Below are positions 10,905 to 20,475 of a stretch of 64,000 nt of DNA, one piece after another. Source of the stretch: Costus lasius. Lineage: Eukaryota; Streptophyta; Magnoliopsida; Zingiberales; Costaceae. The notes under the pieces were generated by a model that did no database searches, was not told where the DNA came from, and saw only the letters and a list, made by a program, of their open reading frames with translations. The translations under genes and the position numbers were made by a program. The stretch spans positions 5,084,001 through 5,148,000 of the forward strand of contig JANVAS020000203.1 in the NCBI GenBank assembly GCA_027563935.2, in the 5' to 3' direction. Position 1 is the stretch's first letter; each line of letters starts with the position of its first letter.

Positions 10905-12595
10905 TGAAGGAACCCCTAACTAAGGGGGAAGAAACCCTAAGCATGCTCATCTATCATGCATAGCGGAAAGAGGGCTTCAAGTCAAGATCGGATATGAAAC
11001 AATATGATCAACTTGAAACTAGAAATCATACCAATGCCATGGACTTGGATCTCGGCTTGGAAGAAGAGATCAAGATAGGTCTCCTCCAAAGTGTGCCACA
11101 CACAAGATGAAGTTGGCTCACTCCTTGGGGTCGCTTGTGCTAGCAAGTCACTCAAGGAATCTTCACTTGTCGAATGGAAGGGATGATGAACTTCCTTGTT
11201 GCCGAGAGTTCCACTTTGCCCAAGCTCTCCTTCTCGTCGTCAACCACACCTCAACCAATGTCCAAGGCGTTGATGAGAAAAGTTCCAACGCATAAGCGTT
11301 TTTGGCGTTAAGTGAAACCGGCCCCCTTTGATGACTTTCCATAAATGGAAGCTCATCAAAGCATGCGCTCAAGCCATAACCCAAACGCATTTGAGCATTG
11401 AACCATGCGTTCACAATTGTGAACCGGTTCAAGCTAAACCGTTCGATTCAACTTTGGTTCATGAACCAAACCGAAATGGCTCAAGCCATGTGGTCTAGAC
11501 CATATTGAACCCCAAGGCTCATGATCTAACCATTCATCACCTGATGCCCCTGATCTTTCCGATCTAGCATCATCTCTCTTGATCGAAGCTTACCGATCTC
11601 AAGCCTTAATCAATCAAACATGATCAGACCAGATCTCACTTACAATCAGAGATAAAATCCCTTTAATCTGAACTCAAAGAATCCAGTCCATTCGATCTGA
11701 CTCAAGTAAGCCATATCATCAAATTGTGCGACCCTGAGGGTTTCCTCTAAATGTCGGTAACGATAACTTACGTTATCACGATCAGTGAGGGGTATCTAGC
11801 AACACATCACTGTCTCCCGATATAAAGGAAAGAGTCTTCCAAGACTACTCCCAAACCATTGCACAAGTGTGACTCCATTCACAAGGCATACATGTGTCCT
11901 TTGCCACTGGATGTTCTTATTGGACAAGCGGGTCAAGCTTGTAACTCCAATACGATGAGCATGATTAGATCAGATGCACATTGTCATCTGGGCATGGCCA
12001 TACACTATCTCAATCATCTCATATAGGGGGCCCATTAGAACATCACACTCCTTAAACAAGGAGACGGCAATCCTATGTCTATCACTAGTGCTCTAACCTG
12101 ATTCAAGCTCACCATCCAAGATAGTCTATAATCATTATGTTTCAAATGATATTGAACTACCTCAAAACAATGACAATCATCATTTAGAAACACAAGTGAT
12201 CTCAAGTCAAAGGACATGTGCCACTTAGTGCTCACAAGGATCATTCACATTGTGACAAGCAATGGAATATCCGAGTAGGGTCTGTCCAGTACATCCAATG
12301 TACCCATGAGTCTACATCTTATTCCATGCTCGAAGCATCCTATAAGATTAGCACTCATATTAGTCTCAATCATATCAAGGCTGTCTCATGTTCACCAAGA
12401 TATCTCGACTAAGGACATATAGCCTGTCAGCCTAGCTGAACAGCTTTGAGACATTATTCAGAAGTACACTTATTACAGCAGACAAGGTAACAACCTGAAT
12501 AATAACCATGCCTTTTATAAACACAAGAGTTTATTACATGATACTTATACAATCCCAAAGGCCTCAAACATTAGCCTTAAGGGCATACCCCAACA
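10905..12595 (-). repeat. 5' LTR of Cop-A (1691 bp)
   Basis: This is the partner of 3429-5119, with the same termini, length and internal sequence. As the 5' LTR of a minus-strand element it should carry the promoter. I could not identify a TATA box with confidence; a CCATAAATGG hairpin-like site lies at about 11338-11348. Confidence 0.92.
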
Positions 12596-12841
12596 TCATA
12601 GTGGCTAGCATGAGACAAGTAACCTCCAAATAGTCATCTTGATGCTTTCTAAACGCATCCATGTCTGCCATCTGGGCATTAGGTGCAGGAGCCACAGGAA
12701 GAGGCTATTCAAGGACATACAGCTTCTTCTCGAGCTTGAGGCTATCCTCAAGTTCCAATGCCAATCCATAAAGTTAGATCCAACCAACTTATCCTTATCG
12801 AGAAGGGATCGCAGTGTTAATCTACTAGTGTTCGTAGCCAT
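12596..12841 (-). pseudogene. Cop-C gag, N-terminal part, broken
   Basis: The minus strand starts at an ATG with MATNTSRLTLRSLLDKDKLV, close to the start of Cop-B gag (MTTNNSRLSLRCLIEKDKLV) and clearly homologous to Cop-A gag. After about 32 codons the frame shifts: the next frame carries LKLEKKLYVLE, where Cop-B has LKLEKKLHVLR, and then a stop. The C-terminal side ends at the Cop-A insertion (TSD TCATA). It is therefore a dead gag from an older family-2 element. Confidence 0.8.
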
Positions 12842-14531
12842 TGTTCTACAACCACAAAGAAATAGCAGATTAGTACTAATTCAAATCATTTAAACTAGAC
12901 ATGTTTTAAATGATTATGGCTCCCACTATTTTAATCGAATTGACAACCCACAAAGTCAATCGAGAAATTTGGGATTTCCTAGTGAGATGGGATCCTTATT
13001 CCACTTAGGGCCTCGCACGAGGGTGGGATGAGATGCACAAAGTAACCCATGCTTCTTAAGGTGGGCACGCCGGTCGATTGCGCTTAGCAACTCCCCTTAT
13101 TGAGATACTCTAGGCATTTCATGTCCAGCGAGGGCTTGATACAGTATGAAACCCTAACCTTTCAACGATGCCTCTAGAGTTTCATCATGTGCTCCACACA
13201 TATGAAAATCTAGTCAAGTCCATTCCTAACCGTTATGCCCAGGGCCAACGAGTTTTCTTGCGAAGGCACGTCCAGGGTAAAACTGGACTGGGGAAACCAT
13301 TGCCACAACACACCTTCTAAAGATAAGTGGGTGTGTCCCACGAGGGTGGGAAACAGTTCACAACACCACTGATCGATAGCTTGGTGAGGGCTACACATTA
13401 AAAGGCTACTAGACTTGATATTTAGATTGAGGGTTTTTGAGGTCTTATCATTTGAGTTTTATCTTATGTCTAACATTACAGGCATGCAATCCTATATTGA
13501 TAACATAGCGATAAAACATCACAGGCATGCTTTAGCTTTTGTAAAGAAAGTAATAAAAGGATGATGTGATCATAGTCCATTCAAGACATTGAACTAACCC
13601 ATGCCAAAAAGGGGTTCAACTCTTGACCTAGGACTCAAGCACCTAAAACTAGACCTAGCCTAGCCGACCTCTAGCTTGGTCTTTAAGGTTGGCTCCAAGG
13701 TCCTTCTCACTATGGTTTAGCTCTCAAACTCAAGAGGTACCCCCTAGAAGCACCCTCATAGGTTCGGCCAATGCCATGGGCCTTCCTTCAAGCAAGGTGT
13801 GCCACCTTGCAAGCCACAAGATGTATAGCTATCTAGCCCAAGGGCTCAGCCAAAGCATCTTGTGCTCCCATTCAAAGAGTTTGATGCGCCACCAAGCCAA
13901 GCAAGGATGCTTGTTGCACCACCATGCAAGGTGCGCAAGCAAGCATGCATCTACCAAGGTTCCAAGTAGATGCACCACACTAATCTTCTTGTTAGTTAAA
14001 AGCAAAAAGAAAAGCGGCACACAAGCCTCACAAGGATACATTACAGGCATGCTAAGGGGCTTGACTCATGACCACAACATCATGCACAAATTAGGCATTT
14101 ACACATGCAATTCTACATGCTCATGAAAAACTTAAAATCTAAAATTTTAGTTTCTCATAAAACAAGTCTCTTTTCCTCATCTTCTTATCATAAATATTTT
14201 GGTTATTTGCGATTAATTTTTCATTACGGTTTTATAGATCTTATCAGCTGGCAATTTTGTCAGATCAAGAGACTCAGCCAATCCGAAGACACGATGCCCG
14301 TCCTAATTGACAAAACTACATACGCCTTTGATCTTAAATCAATCAAGAAAAATAACCCAAATTTCCAAAAGAGATTGAAAAGATGATAGGAACAAGAAAG
14401 TATAATTTTTCCTACTTAGAAAAATTGTGTGCCATGTGAACATGCAATTTGCGAAAATTGAAACATGGCATGTGAGCATAGAAAAGCGTGAAAGTACATC
14501 ATTCGAGGCTCATAAGTCCCTCTGATACCGC
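12842..14531 (-). other. Leader of Cop-C with degraded PBS
   Basis: Positions 12842-13850 align with the Cop-B leader (60548-61446), including the block around GGTTGGCTCCAAGGTCC. Cop-C keeps about 680 bp more, which in Cop-B is displaced by Cop-G. Next to the LTR the minus strand reads GGTATCAGAGGG (14518-14529), a decayed initiator-Met PBS. ORFs in this stretch (for example 13689-14126) have no recognisable content. Confidence 0.7.
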
Positions 14532-14779
14532 TATTGGGAAATCCCGGGGATATTTTATAATTTTTCACAAAGGTCACATTACATGCACAGCGGAATAATA
14601 TCGCCGAAATAGGCCAGTCCCAAAAACCTAGTGGAGATCATCTTGCGTGGGGGTCAACAAGATGAGATAGTAAATATCTTAGGAGCAAGATGAGGCTGAT
14701 GTCGAGGTAGGCGCCCAAGTGTTCGCCCTCTGCAGTCTTACACACACGGATGCCTCGAGCTCTCTTCTTCCTCGCCCGG
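14532..14779 (-). repeat. Cop-C 5' LTR, left piece
   Basis: It starts TATTGGGAAATCCCGGGG, against TGTTGGGAAACCCCGGGG in Cop-G, so the terminal TG has become TA. It runs to CTCGCCCGG, where Gyp-E1 is inserted. The uninterrupted order is visible in Cop-G at about 61660-61730. Confidence 0.85.
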
Positions 14780-16789
14780 TGTTGTTTCCGCAAGTGCACG
14801 GATACTTCGAAGTAATAAAAATATCGAACCACAGGGACTTCGTTGTTAAATACCGACTAATTGAGTTTTCACTAGCTAAGGGAATCGAGAATTATGTAAA
14901 AAAGAAGCAATCGAACTATAATTGAAGTTAATCAGGATGAGAAAATCGGGACTAGGGGTTCATTCAACTTGATATTCAGAACTAGATATGATTAAAGAAT
15001 CATCAATTTATCTCTGCTACGGTTAAGATATAATTCACTTGGCAAACAAACTAACTCACTCTCGCACAATTAGTCTGCAAGGGACGATCCTCACTCTCGC
15101 ACAAGATCAATTCAATGTTAAATGTAAGTGAATTTCGGTTAAAGAGATTAAGGATCACTCTCGTGCATCCTATCTCAATACCAAGATCTCAGACAAAACT
15201 AAGCACTCTCGCACCTTCGTTTCATAGGTTTTACTCAAGGCTTTCTAATAATCTAACATCTATCTCTAGCACATTATCATATCTGTAACAACAATAATTT
15301 CTAGGTCATAACAATAACAAGAAATAAACTTTTAAAATCTAAAGATAAGAGCACAACCAATCTCTTGCGATGAGTTCATACAATAAATTCTAGGGTTCCA
15401 AGTTCTATGATATCATCTTCTCAGTCCATAGCATAAAACTCCAAGACATGTTAAAGCATGAAACTAAAAGCGATTGAAGGCAATAAATCACTTGAGTAAA
15501 ATAACCAAAGCAAAGACATATTGATGAAAAAGTTATCTAGTCATTGAAATATCAAGAGAATAACACCCCCTTGTCCCAAGAAGTGTTTAAGCTAACATGA
15601 TGGAAGAATCATAGCAAAACATGATTCTGTATGATTGGAGATAGTAAGGAAGGAGTAAAAGTTACAAAACAGGATTGCAAGTAAATCGCAGCCCGTAATT
15701 TGTCTCTGAATTCGCGATGAACAGTGTTGCGAACACGTTTTTGATGATTCCTCCTTCGATTGATCTCCTTTTAAGCCGAAACTTCTGTGGTATATTCTTC
15801 TTCCTCAATCGTAGCTTCTTCTCAAAAATCGTGGCCGAAGATGGTCTGTGCAGCAAACGGCGATGAACCCTATCACGGTGATGACTTCCTCCAATTCTAC
15901 CTCAATCCTGGATAAAAATTGTTCCTTTTAGTTTGCGTGTCTTCTCCTCTTAAGGGCGAGTCTACCGCCTCTTTCGGATCTTAATTTGGAGCCCTGGATC
16001 AAAAGATACGGTCTTTGGAAGAATTGGGCGGAAAAATTGGAATTCTGAGTTCCAAAATAGGGTACCGTGAAGCTTCTTACGGCAGTGCCGTATTTCATTC
16101 TGTGAGCTCTGGGTGAATAATACGGTGCCGTGAGAATATTTCTCGTAAATACGATTGTGCCGTATTCTTGTCAAGTGCTCCTGATCAGAATCGTCAGATA
16201 ATATGACACCGTGTATGCGATCACGGCAGTGCCGTATTTCTGTCAAAACTTTCTGGTTAAATTCATCCAATTATACGGCACCGTGTATGCGACCACGGCA
16301 GTGCCGTATTTCCGATGAAGTTCTCTGGTCAAAATCTTCGCAAAATACGGTACCGTGAAATCTCTTCTACCAAATACGGTAGTGCCGTAATTCCGTTGAG
16401 ACTCTCTAGTTAAAAATGTCGCAAAATACGATACCGTGAAGCTTCATACGGTAGTGTCGTATTTCACCCAAATATGTCTACTAAGAAATAAGGTACCGTG
16501 AGAGCTCTTCTGAAAAATACGGTACTGTCGTATTTTAGCTAGAAAGTGTATTTTACCTTGAAATTTGTTAGGTAGCTTCGTTTCGGCGTCTGGAATCCAT
16601 TGGTGTGCTCAAATCTTCCAAAATCCATCAAAATATAGCACTTTTAACCTAAAAATGATCAAAAACAAGAAACAGTGTAGATTCTCCAATATTTGACAAT
16701 TAAAGCTTAAAAACAAGCAAAAGAGTAACATTATGGTTCAAAAGATTACTAAATAAGTACGAAAAATACTATGAAATTTAGAATCATCA
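14780..16789 (-). repeat. 3' LTR of Gyp-E1 (2010 bp)
   Basis: On the plus strand it runs from TGTTGTTTCCGC to GAATCATCA and matches 28193-30201 along its length. It contains spaced ACTCTCGCAC motifs (about 15060-15220) and a palindrome array (about 16050-16545). Confidence 0.92.
16050..16545. repeat. Array of paired short palindromes in the Gyp-E1 3' LTR
   Basis: Six to seven units at intervals of about 60-85 bp. Each has a TACGGTACCGTGA-type palindrome followed 8-12 bp later by a TACGGCAGTGCCGTATTT-type one. Spacers between units share TTCTCTGGTCAAAAT. The same array is in the partner LTR (about 29460-29950), in Gyp-E2 (50340-50740) and upstream of the env-like ORF (19860-20310). Confidence 0.85.
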
Positions 16790-18018
16790 AACACATAAGG
16801 CTCAAACCTTGCTTGTCCTCAAACAAAAATCAAGAAATTGATCAAAGGAGAAAACTTTCTCATGACGAATAAATTTCTAAAGCACAATCACCAATGAAAA
16901 TTTTCGTTAACCATTCTATGGAATTTCAAACAGACATATCATCCTTTGCATCTGATTTTCAAGTTTCACCACTTAGTTAAATAAAACTTCACAACTTACA
17001 TAAAGGGAATATCAATCTCAAGACCTTATCTAGCTTTCAATTCATAACCATTAACTTTTGTTTACAGGATTAGGGGTTCCAAGATCTTTTTCCACTCATA
17101 ATCTCAAGATCTTTTTTTTTCACATTCTCTAATTCGATTACCATCCTTTTTGCCGGTGACGAAATTAGAGTGCATTGATCACATAACCAACGCAATAGAA
17201 CTCATATCCTCTTATTGGAATGGTTTACCAAGGATAGCGGAGTTTATGTGAATAGATTTCTCTCATGGCGTGTACCCACATAGATACATGCATCTTTTAT
17301 TCATTACTTCAACCCATGTCCTTTGGTACCACTGTGGTTTTCTCAGTGCCAAGTAGGGGAGTTCTCACTTTGTTTGGATCATGGAATCTCCTTTCCCAAC
17401 AAATAGTAAATAGCATGAACATCAACTGAATTAATCTATCAATATCAATTCAAGAATTACACTCATATGCTGATTTTATTCAAAGAAGTAACTTCCCTTT
17501 AAAATCAAATTCCTCAGATAATATGTTTATCCAAAACCCCATCCATTGGTCAACAAAAAATTTTTCAAAAGGTAGATATGTATAAGAGAAATAAACTCAT
17601 CATAATAGGTCTAATCCTAATTTCAATTTTTCAACATGTAAATCATCAAAAAAAAATTTTGGCATGATAATGGCAGTATTTTCTTAGATAAACAAACCAC
17701 TCAAGTGCATCAACGACAACCAGTAAATACCAAACAAATCCTATGGTATACCGAACTCATAGCATCAATCCAGAACATCAAATATCACATATACAACCAA
17801 ATTAAATAGAAATCATAGCAAATCCTCTAAATATGTCGGTACAACCAAATTGAAGTCTCGAAGCAATAGCAATCAAGTAGCGAGAATCCGTAGCAGTAGG
17901 AGGCAAGAAGTTTGCAAAGTCATCCTTCTCTACATGAGGGCAAGATCAACATGGATTAGTGAACTCAAACAAAGTATGAGAATAGGGGCGATATACTCAT
18001 AAAATCCTACTCATCTGA
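16790..18018 (-). other. 3' noncoding tail of Gyp-E1
   Basis: No supported gene. It is conserved with 50986-52000 of Gyp-E2: ACATAAGGCTCAAAC next to the LTR, TTTCTCATG, and the GTGCCAAGTAGGGGAG block at 17347. Plus-strand priming should start at its LTR-proximal end, but I see no classic purine-only tract. Confidence 0.65.
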
Positions 18019-19437
18019 CTACGTCTCCTCCTCGTCTTCTTCAGCCGGGGCGACAGCTATGGGATCATGAGATGCTCCCTCACCTGCATCACTGTAGATA
18101 CCACCTCTCCTGGGGTCCTCGTAGCCAAAACGATCATAGAGAAAATTCCCCATGTCTTCCATATAGTTTCCCAATGCCTCGATATCCATGTGAATGTGAC
18201 TTATCTGCTCGTGTAACCCTCCTATGCCTCCAATCACCCTCTCCATCCGCTGCTCCTGCCTGTACAACTGTGCAGTGATAGTCTGAAACCCTGGGTCTCA
18301 GTAACTCTGCCAACCTCTCTAATCTGGGGCTGCGTGATGTGAGGATGATCCGGCGGCTCCTGGAGGCGGTGGCTCAGTGACTCTGGGTGGCGAGGAGTCA
18401 ATACTCATACCAAACTGATCATCACCCAAAATAGGAGGTGGTGGTGGCAGTGATGTCTCTGGTGCAGGTGTAGCATAGGATATACAACTGGGTAATAGCT
18501 TCCAATTTTCAAGGTTCTGTACTGAGGTCTGTCCGGGGTTAGGCAATGGCAATGTGGGAAGACCTGGCTGAAGTATCAAACTATAAGTGTCCCCATCACG
18601 CTGAATCATCTTCATCGCAATGCATGATTCAATATCTATCCTGGAGTTGCCTCGAGCAACCTCGATCCCATAGGGTGCAATCCCAAGATGTAGTGCTATA
18701 GGAGTAAGGAAACCTCCTATCACTATAGCCCCTTTCTTAGCCCTTGACACCTTACTAAGGTGTCTCATGAAAAAGAAAGCTATATCTATAGTGTAACCAT
18801 GAAGCATACTCCAGAGTAAATATAATTCGGCGTGAGTGACAATACCATCACTATCTCCTCGTCTGAATATCGTGTGTGCAAGGACACGGTGGGCATATCT
18901 GATGCAGGGGTTCGAAATCGTCGAAGCCCTTTCTGTTGAGGCTGAATACCTGTTGTCTGAGGAAATCTAATCCCAAAAGATATGCTCAAGAAATCCAATG
19001 GGTGGTTCTGTTCGCCCCTTCCGTGGGAAGTGGAATATGCGTCGAATCTCCTTGAATGTGAGCATTCTTTCTTCGTTCATCATCCTGAATCTGATTTCTC
19101 CCTCGGCGGTGTGATCCATGTATTCTTCCCAACTGACCTCTAAACTGCTTAGAACTTCTAGAACAACAGGTAGGTAGGTTTCAGATGTAATCTAAAAAAA
19201 TTCTCTCAACCCTACCCTGTCATACATCCAAAACACATCTTCTTTCAGTCCAATGATTTCTAAAGCTCTAATATCAGTGTATTTTGTTTTGACGATGTGT
19301 CGAGTAAGCAGCGTATTATATCTCTGTTCCTGCTGCTCATCCCTAAACACGATACCAAAGGGATTCGGTGGTGGCATCTGAGTTTTAGCGGGGGCTTTTC
19401 CTTTCTTCTTTGATTCCAACTTTTTGGTAGGTGCCAT
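18019..19437 (-). pseudogene. Athila-type third (env-like) ORF of Gyp-E1, four in-frame stops
   Basis: One reading frame of 473 codons runs on the minus strand downstream of integrase, where Athila-lineage elements carry their extra ORF. The product starts MAPTKKLESKKKGKAPAKT, a basic N terminus. It then has IVFRDEQQEQRYNTLLTR, a conserved core around MNEERMLTFKEIRR and AHTIFRRGDSDGIVTHAELYLLWSML, a proline-rich segment, a possible coiled coil (HEQISHIHMDIEALGNYMED) and an acidic tail. I recognise it as an ATHILA ORF-1-like protein; a function as an envelope is not shown, and I see no clear signal peptide or terminal membrane anchor. Stops are at 19192 (TAG), 18967 (TAG), 18319 (TAG) and 18298 (TGA), with no frameshift. 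Gyp-E2 lacks this ORF. Confidence 0.75.
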
Positions 19438-19859
19438 ATTGTAGTGCAAAAAAGAAATAAGGAACAACAGGGGAAACTTTGAGGAACTGGCGTTACCAAA
19501 ATCGTGCGGCTAGAAAACAGGCTGGGTTTAAAGCTAAGAATCTGGATTTCTGAGTTGAGATCGAGCTTCAGATCCTTTTGGAATGTGATCTCCTTTCTCC
19601 CCCAAAGATTTCTGAGCTTGGAAACAAATCAATTGACGCTCGGAAGAGAAGAATCGAAAGAGGTGAAAACTCGGCGGAAAACAGTGCAGCGACCTGGAAA
19701 TAATTGTGATCGAGCTCGAAATCGTCACAATTTTTGCTTGGAATTGGATGAAAGTTGAGGAGAAAGATCACATGAAGTTTTGGGAAGCGAATGCTTGAGG
19801 AAAAACAGAAAGTCAGCGCGAAATCGGGAGAAGAAACCCTAAGAACAGTGCGCCGAACC

Positions 19860-20310
19860 CTAAATACGGCACGTGAATACGTGGGGTCGGGTGTGAAAAA
19901 CAGTACCGTATGGTGAATACGGCTGTGCCATAATTTTGCTACAGGTTTTGTACACGAAAATGCTGAAGAATACGGTACTATGTGAAAATACGGTACTGTC
20001 GTATTTCAAAAAAAAATTTCTGTTAAAAATTTCTCACAATTACGGTACCGTGTAAGAATCCACGGCAGTGCCGTAAAATAAAAAAAAACTTTCTGTTCAG
20101 AAATGGCCAAAAATATGGTACCGTGAAAGAGTTACCTAAAAATACGGTACCGCCGTATAATGTTAGAATCTTTCTGTTTAAATCTGGTCAAAAATACGGT
20201 ACCATGCAAGTGACTACGGTACTACCGTAAAACCAAAAAAAACATTCTGTTCAAAAATGTTCAGAAATACGGTACCGTGAGAGTTCGTCGAGAAAATACG
20301 GTACTACTTT
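19860..20310. repeat. Palindrome cluster between pol and the env-like ORF of Gyp-E1
   Basis: At least seven ACGGTACCGT-type or TACGGTACTGTCGTA-type sites are spaced through 450 bp, separated by TTTCTGTT(C/T)A-containing spacers like those in the LTR array. In the element's sense the cluster lies directly upstream of the env-like ORF. No ORF covers it. Confidence 0.8.
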
Positions 20311-20439
20311 ATTTTATAAACTAAATTCAAAAAAAATCTCAAAAATTCGCTAAAAAATCAGAGAAGGAAGAGTTAACTCTAAACAAAGTAAACTAAGCAA
20401 AAAACAAACCAAAATCAAAGAAAAAGAAAAAGTTTTGGT

Positions 20440-20470
20440 TGGGTTGCCTCCCAAGAAGCGCTAATTTAAT
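20440..20470 (-). other. Conserved hairpin block after pol (Gyp-E1)
   Basis: TTGGGTTGCCTCCCAA is an inverted repeat with a 6-nt loop, followed by GAAGCGCTAATTTAA. The same block occurs just after pol in Gyp-E2 (52190-52222). It may be an internal polypurine tract (GGGAGG on the minus strand) or an RNA-processing signal. Confidence 0.6.
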
Positions 20471-20475
20471 GGTCT

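Larger units (their letters stand above)
3429..12595 (-). mobile_element. Cop-A: complete, apparently intact family-1 Ty1/copia retrotransposon
   Basis: The element is 9167 bp on the minus strand: 5' LTR 10905-12595, PBS 10887-10902, leader, one gag-pol ORF 9024-5140, PPT from 5134 to 5120, 3' LTR 3429-5119. It is flanked by TCATA at 3424-3428 and 12596-12600, a 5-bp TSD. The LTRs are equal in length, have the same ORF content at a constant 7476-bp offset, and show no mismatch in the stretches I compared, so insertion was recent. All catalytic motifs are present (see the CDS). Removing it with one TSD copy restores continuity of Cop-C gag. Confidence 0.93.

Noticed and set aside
13689..14126. 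145-residue plus-strand ORF
   Set aside because: It lies in the Cop-C leader, is antisense to the element, and has no domain or homologue in the related leader.
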